Positions 36,489-44,907 are shown, numbered from the stretch's first letter. The stretch: DNA of 64,000 bases from Bacteroidota bacterium (GCA_022573715.1 JACZTL010000001.1:124001-188000); one strand, 5' to 3'. Numbers and translations are program-made. Notes: generated by a model from the sequence alone, not told the origin.

Positions 36489-37792
36489 TATATATTACTT
36501 TGTAATGATATCCGCATCGTAGTTCCTTGATCCGAATCAATCAATTTTATTTCCCCGTTGTGCCTATCCATTATACTTTTGCAAAGGAATAATCCGTAAC
36601 CTGCATCCATTTGAGTGGGTAATTTAAATAAGTGGTCCAATTTATCTTTTGGAATACCGGGACCGTTATCGGCAACGATTATATTTATTGTATTCTCTTC
36701 TATAAATGTTTTTATAGTAATAGTTACATCAGGTTTGGCTTCCGTAGAATTAGAGAAAATATGGACCAATAAATGTTCAATTTGCTCCGAGTCATATTTA
36801 CAAATTGGAATTTTATTAAACTCATTGTTAAAAGTTACCTGTGAAAATTTCTTCATTGGTGATGTGTATGTAATAACAGATTCAATAGTTTCGTTAAGAT
36901 CACCGCTATTTGTGTTTAAAGTCAGTGCAGAAGATTCCAACAAAGCGTGTGCATATTTTTGTATTGTTCTAATGCTGTCAATTGCAACTTTAGATTTTAG
37001 TTTTAATCTATCGAACAAAATAGATTTTTTTCCAATGGAATTATCGTCTACCGCATCTTCACTTTTTTCAATTTGCCTGTACAGGCTTTCAATTTCAAGC
37101 AAAGCCATATGAACAAGCCCCTGCAGTTCGTTCCCTATCTCAGAGTCAATGCTGGATTTTAATGTTTTTCTTTCTGCCTGGATTAATTGAATATTAGCTT
37201 CATTTAAGGCGTTGTAAGCAGAAATTTGTCCGTCATATAATTGAGCATTTCGGATTGCTGTTGCAGCCTGTCCTGCTAAAACTTCAAATGTATCGGTTAT
37301 ATTTTGATCTTTAATTTTATGAATTTGTGTACTGTCCACATAAATTACACCTATTTTTTTTTCTTCCGTTAACAACGGCGAGCAAAGTATTGTTTGTAAT
37401 TCCAGGCTTAAAATACTTTTACTAGAGTCTAGATTGGTATCACTTTGAGCACCTTCTATAAATTTTGACTGTCCGTTAAAAAACACGTCTTTAACTACAG
37501 TGGTACTTATTTGGAACATAGCCTCAGTTAAATTATTGCCTTCAGCATCCAATCCTAATTTATACTCAAGCTTATCAAATGAATTTTTAAGAACAATGAA
37601 TCCTCTCTCTGTTTCAGATATTTTTATAGCATTTTTTAATACAACCTCTAATACATTTTCTAATATCAAAGTGCTATTAATGCTTTTTACAACATCTAAA
37701 ATTGCTTCAAGATTTTTTAGTTTGTTGTATTTACCATTCCCATTATCCAGGTTTTGGTTATCTACCTGACTTTTTAATTCTGAAAATTTCAT
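36488..37792 (-). CDS. GAF domain sensor kinase-like protein with atypical H-box
   Basis: 434 residues, soluble. A GAF domain occupies about 30-185, then a coiled helical region, then an HATPase_c domain about 320-434 with N-box HIFSNSTEAKPD, G1 DNGPGIP and G2 GYGLFLCKSIM. The usual HExR/P H-box is not present; the best candidate acceptor is His228 in LQGLVHMALLEIESL. Such GAF/HATPase proteins occur beside TPR-bearing Ser/Thr kinases. It overlaps the PAS kinase by one base and follows the TPR protein by 43 bp. Confidence 0.82.
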   Translation of the reverse strand: MKFSELKSQVDNQNLDNGNGKYNKLKNLEAILDVVKSINSTLILENVLEVVLKNAIKISETERGFIVLKNSFDKLEYKLGLDAEGNNLTEAMFQISTTVVKDVFFNGQSKFIEGAQSDTNLDSSKSILSLELQTILCSPLLTEEKKIGVIYVDSTQIHKIKDQNITDTFEVLAGQAATAIRNAQLYDGQISAYNALNEANIQLIQAERKTLKSSIDSEIGNELQGLVHMALLEIESLYRQIEKSEDAVDDNSIGKKSILFDRLKLKSKVAIDSIRTIQKYAHALLESSALTLNTNSGDLNETIESVITYTSPMKKFSQVTFNNEFNKIPICKYDSEQIEHLLVHIFSNSTEAKPDVTITIKTFIEENTINIIVADNGPGIPKDKLDHLFKLPTQMDAGYGLFLCKSIMDRHNGEIKLIDSDQGTTMRISLQSNI

Positions 37793-37835
37793 ATTGCAAA
37801 TTTAACTATTTATCTTCTTATAATAAAAAATAAAT

Positions 37836-39071
37836 TTATCTGGATCTAGGAATATCGTTTTTTACTTTTTTCACCATTTCATTCATTTTAAGCTGTTTAA
37901 AAACAGTTAAAGCAGAATTCAAATGTTTTCTTGTTTCTTTTGGTTTCCTCATATCATTATATAATAAACCTATTTCATAATTTGTTTCAGCCAAGTTTAA
38001 TAAATTCTCCAACTCAGTATTTATACGTATGCTCGTTAGTAAGTGATTTTCAGCCAGAGTATAATTGCCTAAGCATCTTTCAATTATACCCTTAATCTTA
38101 TAAATATCTGCTATAGATAATCTATCATTAATTTTATAGGCAATTTCTATAGCCTTATCAGCAAATACATTTGCAAGTGGATAATCTTTAAGTTTTGTAT
38201 AAATAAGAGCTTTGTTAAGTAAAGCGACACACATCGGATTTAACACATCTGCTTTTTGCGCAAACATAAAACTTTTATCAAATGATTTTAAAGCAAAATT
38301 GTATTCACCTTTTTGAAGATACAACACGCCGATATTACCCGTAACCTCTGCCATTCTTCTCAGGTTATTATCTTTTTCAAAAATAATTAAAGCCCTTTGA
38401 TAATAGTTATACGCCTCATCATAATTCTGGAGTATATTATTTAGTATCCCTAAATTCATCTCCAGCATTCCGTAGATTGTTTTATCTCTTTTAGGGTTTA
38501 AAAAACTTAAGCTAAATTCAAAATGTTTCTGTGCATTTTTAAGATCACCTTTGTCACCATAAATTGTACCGAGAAGGTTTTCACATTTTGCTATTCCTTT
38601 ATAATCGTTTTGTTCCTGGAACACTTTTTTAGCTTTTTTAATAAAGTTTTTACTGTTAATCCAGTCTGCTTGCCTGCTGTATATTTCACCTAAGGCCATC
38701 ATTGAATAAGCAGCAACGTTAATGTACTTGGACTTTTTATTAGTAAATGAGATTAAATTTTTAAATAAAGAAACAGCGGAATCAAGTTCTCCTTTTTGAG
38801 TTGATATATCACCCAAAAATAAAAGCAGCTCAATAAATTTTAAGTCGGCAAGTTTTCTTTTTGCAAAAGTGATTAAAAATTCAATATAGGAATTGTAATC
38901 TGATGAGGAAGTTAGCTTTTGATTAAGCTGTTTGCTTGATTCAGAATTAATTGAAGATACTTTCTTCCTTCTGGTTTTTTTATTTTCGGATAAAAGTTTA
39001 CTGTACTCGTTAAAACTTTTCCGATCCAGATATTCAGAGAGTATCTTCTCTATTGCATCAACATTTTTCAA
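37836..39071 (-). CDS. TPR adaptor-like protein, paralogue 1
   Basis: 411 residues, no signal peptide, predicted cytoplasmic. A charged N-terminal part (1-75) has the paralogue start IEKILSEYL, then about eight TPRs, including CENLLGTIYGDKGDLKNAQK and TGNIGVLYLQKGEYNFALKS. A shared block, NDRLSIADIYKIKGIIE, occurs near 315-330. By eye about 70% identical to paralogue 2 over the repeats, so they duplicated recently. It lies 64 bp after a lipoprotein gene and ahead of the two kinases, suggesting an adaptor that links them. Confidence 0.85.
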   Translation of the reverse strand: MKNVDAIEKILSEYLDRKSFNEYSKLLSENKKTRRKKVSSINSESSKQLNQKLTSSSDYNSYIEFLITFAKRKLADLKFIELLLFLGDISTQKGELDSAVSLFKNLISFTNKKSKYINVAAYSMMALGEIYSRQADWINSKNFIKKAKKVFQEQNDYKGIAKCENLLGTIYGDKGDLKNAQKHFEFSLSFLNPKRDKTIYGMLEMNLGILNNILQNYDEAYNYYQRALIIFEKDNNLRRMAEVTGNIGVLYLQKGEYNFALKSFDKSFMFAQKADVLNPMCVALLNKALIYTKLKDYPLANVFADKAIEIAYKINDRLSIADIYKIKGIIERCLGNYTLAENHLLTSIRINTELENLLNLAETNYEIGLLYNDMRKPKETRKHLNSALTVFKQLKMNEMVKKVKNDIPRSR

Positions 39072-39135
39072 TGTTTTTCACCCTACATTCTTTGGTTATA
39101 ATATCTCAATATACTTATTAAAATATGAAATTTTC

Positions 39136-39672
39136 TTATTTTGCCCAACCGTATCTTGAAAAATGATCTAATTGTGCATTTACTACATATAGAACTCCAT
39201 CGTTTATGCCTGAAGCTTCGCTTACAATATTTATAAGTTCGCCGTTCGGACCAACATAAACAAAGTTAACATTATTACCATCTAAATCCAATCCGCTTAT
39301 AGTAGCGCTGAACAATAACGGTATGTCAAATGTTCCACTCGGACCAAATTTAAAACTTGCTGTAGTTTTGTCTGTTTTTATTGAGATTTTTCTTGTACCG
39401 GTAAAAGCACCTGCTGGTATGACTAAGGAACCTTCAATTTTTATTTTACCTTTACTAAGAGTTCCTTCAAACTCAATTGTACCGCCCTTCGCCCCATCAA
39501 TTTTTTCGGATGCCTTAATTGATTTATCAAGAGAAGAAACAGGTAAATCAATTAATGTTCTGCCCTGCTGTTGTGATATTTGTTGAGTCGGTCCAACAAG
39601 AGAAGACTGGTCTGAACAGCCGGCCAAGATAAGCCCCATAGCAACAAAAGTAAAATAGATTAAACGTCTCAT
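39136..39672 (-). CDS. Small lipoprotein of the IPAGAF/HFSRY paralogue family, copy 1
   Basis: 178 residues. Signal peptide and lipobox LAGC (Cys19), then SDQSSLVGP. Mature part is a beta-rich single domain with GGTIEFEG, IPAGAF, FKFGPSG and ISGLDLDG, similar in style to ZU5-like modules, and ends in LDHFSRYGWAK, shared by all four copies. Ser after the lipidated Cys suggests the outer membrane. A GAGG ribosome site precedes the ATG. A sigma-54 promoter lies at 39746-39762. Function unknown. Confidence 0.88.
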   Translation of the reverse strand: MRRLIYFTFVAMGLILAGCSDQSSLVGPTQQISQQQGRTLIDLPVSSLDKSIKASEKIDGAKGGTIEFEGTLSKGKIKIEGSLVIPAGAFTGTRKISIKTDKTTASFKFGPSGTFDIPLLFSATISGLDLDGNNVNFVYVGPNGELINIVSEASGINDGVLYVVNAQLDHFSRYGWAK

Positions 39673-39745
39673 TATAGCACCTCATATAGATAATTGAAAA
39701 TAGTTAGTTGAAAATTAAATTTTCATATAAAGCTGCTATTTGAAA

Positions 39746-39762
39746 TGCAAGTTATATGCCAA
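39746..39762 (-). promoter_or_regulatory. Sigma-54 (-24/-12) promoter of lipoprotein copy 1
   Basis: Minus strand TTGGCATATAACTTGCA. The GG and GC elements are separated by exactly 10 bases, and both match the consensus TGGCAyr-n4-TTGCw. Predicted start of transcription is near 39735, about 60 bp before the ATG at 39672. It drives the lipoprotein, TPR1 and two kinase genes. Confidence 0.72.
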
Positions 39763-39812
39763 AAAAAAATGTTCGATTTTTTCTTGTTTTTGAATTTTTT
39801 AAAATAAGAGGA

Positions 39813-39825
39813 AGTAATTATTACT
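39813..39825. promoter_or_regulatory. Palindrome, candidate enhancer site for the sigma-54 activator (copy A)
   Basis: AGTAA-TTA-TTACT (39813-39825). Its centre is 59 bp upstream of the -24 GG at 39759-39760. The other two sigma-54-type promoters of the family carry the same palindrome at the same distance. A half-site CAGGTAA is at 39834-39840. Confidence 0.45.
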
Positions 39826-39875
39826 GATTTATACAGGTAATAAAGACTGATTGTAAAAAAATTTTACACTTATAA

Positions 39876-39904
39876 AGTGCCCTGTCTTTTGATGACAGGA
39901 CACT
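39876..39904. terminator. Bidirectional hairpin after lipoprotein copy 2
   Basis: AGTGCCCTGTC (39876-39886), 7-base loop, GACAGGACACT (39894-39904). Stem of 11 pairs with one C-A mismatch. It is 56 bp downstream of the copy 2 stop; a run of T follows on the plus strand and a weaker A/T stretch on the minus. It ends the single-gene unit of copy 2, ahead of the sigma-54 promoter of copy 1. A second perfect stem, TGTAAAA-aaa-TTTTACA, is at 39852-39868. Confidence 0.6.
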
Positions 39905-39959
39905 ATATTTACTTTTTTTATGAGATGCTTAACGCTTTATATTATAATTTAACTGTTGT

Positions 39960-40514
39960 TTATTTAGCCCAATTGTATCTTGAAAAATGCATAAGGTGTG
40001 CATTTGTTACAGACAATGTACCTGAATTATTATCTATATTTACACCATCGTATGAAATTTGAGAAAATGTACCATTAGGTGCTGTATAACCAAATACAAC
40101 ATCTTCAGGATTTATTGTTGTTAAATCCAATCCTGAAATTGTCATTGTAAATGATAGTGCTTTATTAAATGATACAGGACTCGGTCCAAAATCAAAACTT
40201 GCAGTATGATCATCCAATGTTACCGAAATATCCATCATTCCTACAAAAGCACCTTCAGGAATATTTAGATTACCATGCAGTGAAATATTTCCACCATCTA
40301 AATTCCCTTCAATTTCAATTGTTCCACCTACAGATCCGTCTATATTTTTGCTAACTGTAATTTGTTTACTTAATGTACCTAAATTGAGATCAATTGGTGT
40401 TTTGTTTATCTGTTGACTAATATTTTGTGATGGACCAACTAAAGATGATTGATCTGAACATCCAGCAAAAAACAAGCCTACTGCCAAAAAAGATGTGAGT
40501 ACGATGCGCTTCAT
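39960..40514 (-). CDS. Small lipoprotein of the IPAGAF/HFSRY paralogue family, copy 2
   Basis: 184 residues from the ATG at 40514, chosen because GAAGGAAT lies just upstream of it; an ATG 15 bases earlier overlaps that ribosome site. Lipobox FAGC, then SDQSSLVGP. The mature part has GGTIEIEG, NIPEGAF (Glu for Ala), FDFGPS and the end LMHFSRYNWAK. No TPR gene follows; it forms a single-gene unit with a sigma-54 promoter (40578-40595) and a terminator. Function unknown; secreted to the envelope. Confidence 0.88.
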   Translation of the reverse strand: MKRIVLTSFLAVGLFFAGCSDQSSLVGPSQNISQQINKTPIDLNLGTLSKQITVSKNIDGSVGGTIEIEGNLDGGNISLHGNLNIPEGAFVGMMDISVTLDDHTASFDFGPSPVSFNKALSFTMTISGLDLTTINPEDVVFGYTAPNGTFSQISYDGVNIDNNSGTLSVTNAHLMHFSRYNWAK

Positions 40515-40577
40515 AAGAAATTCCTTCAATTATTATTAAATTTTAATTCTCATTCTATTAAAAGAACATCTTTATTA

Positions 40578-40595
40578 TAGCAATCATTATGCCAA
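40578..40595 (-). promoter_or_regulatory. Sigma-54 (-24/-12) promoter of lipoprotein copy 2
   Basis: Minus strand TTGGCATAATGATTGCTA: GG and GC are 10 bases apart, and TTGCT matches the -12 consensus exactly. It lies about 65 bp upstream of the ATG at 40514. This is the best sigma-54 match in the window and identical in layout to the promoter of copy 1. Confidence 0.75.
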
Positions 40596-40646
40596 TTGAA
40601 ATGATTTGTTTTTTAAGTAATTTTGGGGTATTTAATAATAATAAAT

Positions 40647-40661
40647 AGGTAATAATTGCCT
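40647..40661. promoter_or_regulatory. Palindrome, candidate enhancer site for the sigma-54 activator (copy B)
   Basis: AGGTAA-TAA-TTGCCT (40647-40661), one mismatch between arms. Centre 61 bp upstream of the -24 GG at 40592-40593. Same motif and spacing as at copies 1 and 4. Confidence 0.45.
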
Positions 40662-40675
40662 GTTAGCATAGATTC

Positions 40676-40702
40676 GTGTAAAATTGGTAAGTTTTTTTAC
40701 AC
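40676..40702. terminator. Hairpin downstream of TPR paralogue 2
   Basis: GTGTAAAA (40676-40683), loop, TTTTACAC (40695-40702), flanked by A/T runs on both strands. It lies 74 bp past the TPR2 stop and 15 bp upstream of palindrome B. It could end the upstream transcript; because a similar stem recurs beside palindromes A and C, a regulatory role is an alternative. Confidence 0.4.
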
Positions 40703-40775
40703 TTTTAGCTATAAAACGCACAATTTGTTGTGTATTAATCTGGATAAGTGAATTTTTTTGAGATTTGTTTTATAG

Positions 40776-42020
40776 TTAGTTATTATTGAGTGAATTTAAT
40801 TCTTCTTTTACTTCTTTAATTTTATTTATAATTTTTAGATTGGAAAATAACTCTAACGACTTCTTAAAATAAGTCCTGCTTTTTTTAATTTCTTTCATTT
40901 TTTTATACAATAATCCAAATTCATATAAAGTCTCTGCCTGGTTTAACAAATTTTCCAATTCAACGTTAAGACGCAGACTTGTATTCAAATGGTTTTCAGC
41001 TAATACATAATTGTTAAAATTCCTTTCAATAATTCCTTTTATTTTAAATATATCTGCAATTGAAAGCCTATCATTTATTTTGTAACCGATTTCCATTGCT
41101 TTATCCGCCAATACATTTGCAAGCTTAAAATCCTTCAGTTTTGTATAAATGAGTGCCTTGCTTAATAGAGCAACACACATAGGATTTAAAGCTTCTACCT
41201 TTTGTGCAAAGGCAAAGCTTTTATCAAATTCTTTTAGAGATAGATTAAAATTGCCTTTTTGAAGATATAGTACACCGATATTACCTGTTACCTCTGCCAT
41301 CCTCCTGTAGTTTCTTTCTTTTTCGAAAATAATAAGTGCTCTTTGGTAATAATTATAAGCTTCATCATAATTCTGCAGTATATTATTTACTACTCCTAAA
41401 TTTATCTCTATCATTCCATAAATTGTTTTATCTTTTTTAGGACTTAAATAACTTAAGCTTGAATCAAAATGTTTGTGTGCCTTATTTAAGTTTCCTTTAT
41501 CACCGTAAATTGTTCCCATTAAATTTTCACACTTAGCCAAACCTTTGTAATCGTTTTGAAATTTATAGATCTTTTTAGCTTGATTTATATAGTTTCTACT
41601 CTTTTCCCATTCTGCCTGTCTGCTATAGATATCACCCAAAGACATTAAAGCAAAGGCTAATACATTTTTATATTTTACTTTTTTAATACTGAAATCAACC
41701 AATTTATTAAAAATTCGGGAAGAAACATCCAACTCACCTTTGATGGTGGAGATTTCACCTAAGAAAAGTAATAGTTCCAAATATTTTGAGCTTGAGAGAT
41801 TTTGTTCAGAAAATGATAGCAAAAATTCAATATATGTATTATAGTCTGTAGAAGAACTTAATTCGCTTTTTATACTAATTTCTTTGAGTTTTTTTCCAAC
41901 ATCTTCTTTTTTCTTGCTGGATTTCTTAATATTAGATAAAAGCTTTTTATACTCTTCAAATCGTTTACTATCAAAATATTCTTTTAAAATCTTCTCAATA
42001 ATTGAGATATTGTCTAACAA
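40776..42020 (-). CDS. TPR adaptor-like protein, paralogue 2
   Basis: 414 residues, cytoplasmic. Same plan as paralogue 1: start IIEKILKEYFDSKRFEEYKKL, charged linker, about eight TPRs (CENLMGTIYGDKGNLNKAHK; TGNIGVLYLQKGNFNLSLKE), and NDRLSIADIFKIKGIIE near 318-334. Lies 52 bp after lipoprotein copy 3, repeating the lipoprotein-TPR order. No promoter is evident between them, so they are probably co-transcribed. No catalytic motif. Confidence 0.85.
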   Translation of the reverse strand: MLDNISIIEKILKEYFDSKRFEEYKKLLSNIKKSSKKKEDVGKKLKEISIKSELSSSTDYNTYIEFLLSFSEQNLSSSKYLELLLFLGEISTIKGELDVSSRIFNKLVDFSIKKVKYKNVLAFALMSLGDIYSRQAEWEKSRNYINQAKKIYKFQNDYKGLAKCENLMGTIYGDKGNLNKAHKHFDSSLSYLSPKKDKTIYGMIEINLGVVNNILQNYDEAYNYYQRALIIFEKERNYRRMAEVTGNIGVLYLQKGNFNLSLKEFDKSFAFAQKVEALNPMCVALLSKALIYTKLKDFKLANVLADKAMEIGYKINDRLSIADIFKIKGIIERNFNNYVLAENHLNTSLRLNVELENLLNQAETLYEFGLLYKKMKEIKKSRTYFKKSLELFSNLKIINKIKEVKEELNSLNNN

Positions 42021-42072
42021 TTTAATAACCCTATTTAATTTTTTTTATAATCTATAATAGAAATAAAATATG

Positions 42073-42636
42073 TTACTTAGCCCAATTATACCTTGAAAAA
42101 TGATTCAATTGAGCTTTTTTGACTTCTAGTTTTCCTTTTTTAATATCAACTTTAACCTTTTCATATACAGCGGGTTCAAAATTTCCATTATTAAAGAAAC
42201 CAAATTGTAAGGTCTTCGGGTCAACACCGTCCAAATTTAAACCTTCAATTTTTCCTGAAAAGAGTAGTGGTTTATCAAACGTTGTACCTTCCGGACCGAA
42301 ATTAAAACCGGCATATTTTTTATCCAGTTCTATTGTGAAGTTCAAAGTGCCTTCGAAAGCGCCTGCAGGAATTTCCAGTTTCCCTACAAATTTAATACCG
42401 CCTTTAAGTTCACCTTTTATTTTTATTGTACCGCCAAAGGCTCCGTCTATTTTAGACGTTACTTTAGTTGTTTTACCAATAGAAATTATTGGTAGTTTGA
42501 TTAGTGTTGGCATTGTCCCTTGAACAGCTTTTTTTGTAAGTTCTGAATTTGTGGGATTAATGATTGTTGAATTGTCTGAACAACCGATGTACAGCAAGCC
42601 AACTATCAAAAACGAAAATAGCAACTGTCGTTTCAT
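42073..42636 (-). CDS. Small lipoprotein of the IPAGAF/HFSRY paralogue family, copy 3
   Basis: 187 residues, strong ribosome site (AAAGGAG) before the ATG. Lipobox YIGC, then SDNSTIINP (the only copy without SDQSSL). The mature part has GGTIKIKG, EIPAGAF, FNFGPEG, IEGLNLDG and the end LNHFSRYNWAK. More lysine-rich than its paralogues. The 233 bp upstream lack both the -24/-12 promoter and the palindrome found at the other copies, so it is probably read from the copy 4 promoter. Confidence 0.87.
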   Translation of the reverse strand: MKRQLLFSFLIVGLLYIGCSDNSTIINPTNSELTKKAVQGTMPTLIKLPIISIGKTTKVTSKIDGAFGGTIKIKGELKGGIKFVGKLEIPAGAFEGTLNFTIELDKKYAGFNFGPEGTTFDKPLLFSGKIEGLNLDGVDPKTLQFGFFNNGNFEPAVYEKVKVDIKKGKLEVKKAQLNHFSRYNWAK

Positions 42637-42869
42637 GCTTAGCTCCTTTAATTAATGGGACATATAAATTAACAATTATTATTTAAAAGTCAAATTATTT
42701 TAGACGAAAGGTTAATAGACACTTGATTGAGAGTTTGAAATTATTATGTAAAATAGTTATTAATAATTTAGGATTATCAGTCTATAAGCTCTTATTTTTA
42801 TTTATAAAAGATTAAAAATTAAGTAAAAGGTATGTTATAAATAATAGCACCTTAAATAATTTTTATCTT

Positions 42870-44096
42870 TTATATTTTAAGTACTTCAGTAATTTCTTCT
42901 ACTTTATTATATATTTTTAAGTATCTGTATTTATTAAGTGATTTATTGAAACAGGATCTGCTCCTCTTAAAATCCCTCATCTGCTTATATAAAAAACCCA
43001 TTTCATATAATGCCTCTGCTTGATTTAATATGTTTTCCAGTTCTGTATTTATGCGAAGACTCGTGTTTAAATAATTTTCCGATAAAGTATAATTCTTCCT
43101 GTTCTTTTCTATTACACCTTTAATTTTATAAATGTCTGCTATTGAAAGCCTGTCGTTTATTTTATAGGCTATATCCATCGCTTTAACTGCAAAAGCATTT
43201 GCCAATGAATAATCTTTTAACTTATTATATATAAATGCCTTGTTAATACAAGAGATACACATAATCTGCCATACATCGGCTTTCCTTGCGTGAGTAAATG
43301 CTCTATCAAATTCTTTTATCCCCGATTTATAGTTTTTCTTCTCTAAATAAACCATTCCCAAATTATGGTGCACTTCAGATAGTCTTTGATGATTATTGTC
43401 CTTTTCAAATTTGAATAGCGCTCTTTGAAAATGAATATATGCTCGATCATAATTGCCTTGAATATTTTCAAGTATACCTATATTGGATTCAAGCATACCA
43501 ATTAAAATATCTGACCTTTTAGAATCTAAAAGTGACAGTGCGGATTCAAAATGTTTTTTGGCACTTTTTAACTCTCCTATTTCTACCTTTATTGTACCGA
43601 GTATGTTTTCACATTTTGCCATTCCGTGTTTATCATTTATACTTTTGAAAATTATTCTTGCTTTGTTTAAGTAAGAGATGCTTTTCTCCCAAAATGCCTG
43701 CCTGCTGTATATATTACCCAAACCATAAAATGCTTTTGCTCTTACACTGTTTTTTAATTTATCCGGCGATATACTTAACAGATGAGAAAATACTTTTTCT
43801 GCTGAATCCAATAAACCTTTTGCAGTAAGATCTTCGCCTATAAATAAGAGAAATTTTGTTAATTTGTTTTGTGTTAGTTTGTCTTGAGAAAATGTAATAA
43901 GAAGATCAATATTAGAATAGAGGGTCAAAGAAGAAAATTCTACTTTCAGCTGCTTTTCTTCAGCTAATGTAGAAGAAGATACTTTCTGTTTCTTTGAAGA
44001 TTTCTCTGTGAGCAAAAGTCTTTGAAACTCTTCAAATCCTTTTTGTCCGAGAAATTCAGAAAGTATCTTCGACAATATTTTCTTCTCTTTCTTCAT
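42870..44096 (-). CDS. TPR adaptor-like protein, paralogue 3
   Basis: 408 residues, cytoplasmic. The most divergent of the three TPR paralogues but with the same order: ILSKILSEFLGQKGFEEFQRL start, serine/lysine-rich linker, about eight TPRs (CENILGTIKVEIGELKSAKK; HHNLGMVYLEKKNYKSGIKE) and NDRLSIADIYKIKGVIE. 66 bp after lipoprotein copy 4. The 233-bp gap that follows contains an imperfect AAGGT/ACCTT repeat but no promoter I can call. Confidence 0.85.
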   Translation of the reverse strand: MKKEKKILSKILSEFLGQKGFEEFQRLLLTEKSSKKQKVSSSTLAEEKQLKVEFSSLTLYSNIDLLITFSQDKLTQNKLTKFLLFIGEDLTAKGLLDSAEKVFSHLLSISPDKLKNSVRAKAFYGLGNIYSRQAFWEKSISYLNKARIIFKSINDKHGMAKCENILGTIKVEIGELKSAKKHFESALSLLDSKRSDILIGMLESNIGILENIQGNYDRAYIHFQRALFKFEKDNNHQRLSEVHHNLGMVYLEKKNYKSGIKEFDRAFTHARKADVWQIMCISCINKAFIYNKLKDYSLANAFAVKAMDIAYKINDRLSIADIYKIKGVIEKNRKNYTLSENYLNTSLRINTELENILNQAEALYEMGFLYKQMRDFKRSRSCFNKSLNKYRYLKIYNKVEEITEVLKI

Positions 44097-44162
44097 AAGT
44101 TGTTCCTTTTTCTAAAGTGTTAAACTTACTTAGTTATTTAATTACAAATAATACTGTTTATA

Positions 44163-44720
44163 TTACTTAGCCCAGCCGTATCTTGAAAAATGAGGAAGCT
44201 GTGCATCATAAACGGATAACGATTTACCATTTGCAGCAACTACAGTAGTCCCTTGCATTTCTACAGGAGTTACACTTCCGTCATCAGCTATATAAACAAA
44301 ACGTATGTTTTTAGTATTTCCTGTTATTTTAAGACCGGTTATTTCCATTGTAAAGTTTAACGGTATATCAAACGTAAAAGGACTTGGACCGAAATCTAAC
44401 ACAGCATATTGTCCATCCATCCTTACTGTAATAGTCTGGTTTCCGGAATAAGCTCCAGCCGGAACTGTTAAGGTACCGTTTACCTGAATTTGTCCGTCAT
44501 CGAATGAACCTACTATATCGATCTGTCCGCCGTTATTACCATTTATTGTCTTTGAAACAGTAAAGGATTTTGACAGTCCATTTGTACCAAGGCTTATTAG
44601 GGTTAAGTCACTTGAAGACTGGGGATCTTGCTGTGATGGCCCGGTAAGAGACGATTGATCTGAACAACCGCTTAAGAAAAGACCAACTGCTATGAATAAA
44701 TTAAGTATTATGGCTTTCAT
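44163..44720 (-). CDS. Small lipoprotein of the IPAGAF/HFSRY paralogue family, copy 4
   Basis: 185 residues with an AAGGAG ribosome site. Lipobox LSGC (Cys19), then SDQSSLTGPSQQDPQSS. Mature domain: GGQIDIVGS, TVPAGAYSG, LDFGPSP, ITGLKITG, ending LPHFSRYGWAK. First gene after the sigma-54 activator, from which it is separated by 302 bp holding a degenerate sigma-54 promoter and palindrome C. It probably leads a copy 4 - TPR3 - copy 3 - TPR2 unit. Confidence 0.88.
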   Translation of the reverse strand: MKAIILNLFIAVGLFLSGCSDQSSLTGPSQQDPQSSSDLTLISLGTNGLSKSFTVSKTINGNNGGQIDIVGSFDDGQIQVNGTLTVPAGAYSGNQTITVRMDGQYAVLDFGPSPFTFDIPLNFTMEITGLKITGNTKNIRFVYIADDGSVTPVEMQGTTVVAANGKSLSVYDAQLPHFSRYGWAK

Positions 44721-44811
44721 AATATACTCCTTGTTTATTATGATTGAAAAAATTTCAAACTATGACTCTGTACAACTTTAGTCTACGGGACAATATCTAA
44801 GCCATTATATT

Positions 44812-44828
44812 ACAAACGCTATACCAAA
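44812..44828 (-). promoter_or_regulatory. Degenerate sigma-54 promoter of lipoprotein copy 4
   Basis: Minus strand reads TTTGGTATAGCGTTTGT. GG is intact and 10 bases from the -12 dinucleotide, but that is GT rather than GC. The main support is position: palindrome C is centred about 60 bp upstream, as in the two good promoters. Confidence 0.38.
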
Positions 44829-44876
44829 CGTAAAGTTAAGTTTATTGAGTTTTTTGATGTTTTTGAAATATTGTGC

Positions 44877-44891
44877 AGGTAAATATTACCT
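44877..44891. promoter_or_regulatory. Perfect palindrome, candidate enhancer site for the sigma-54 activator (copy C)
   Basis: AGGTAA-ATA-TTACCT (44877-44891), perfect 6-bp arms. Centre 59-60 bp upstream of the GG at 44824-44825. A half-site ACAGGTAA follows at 44896-44903. The gene for the most likely binder, the sigma-54 activator, ends only 130 bp away. Confidence 0.5.
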
Positions 44892-44907
44892 ATCAACAGG
44901 TAAGATT

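Noticed and set aside
42637-42869. Sigma-54 promoter and palindrome expected for lipoprotein copy 3
   Set aside because: No GG/GC pair with 10-base spacing was found on the minus strand. Only an imperfect AAGGT/ACCTT repeat is present, too far upstream and with an 18-base spacer or longer.
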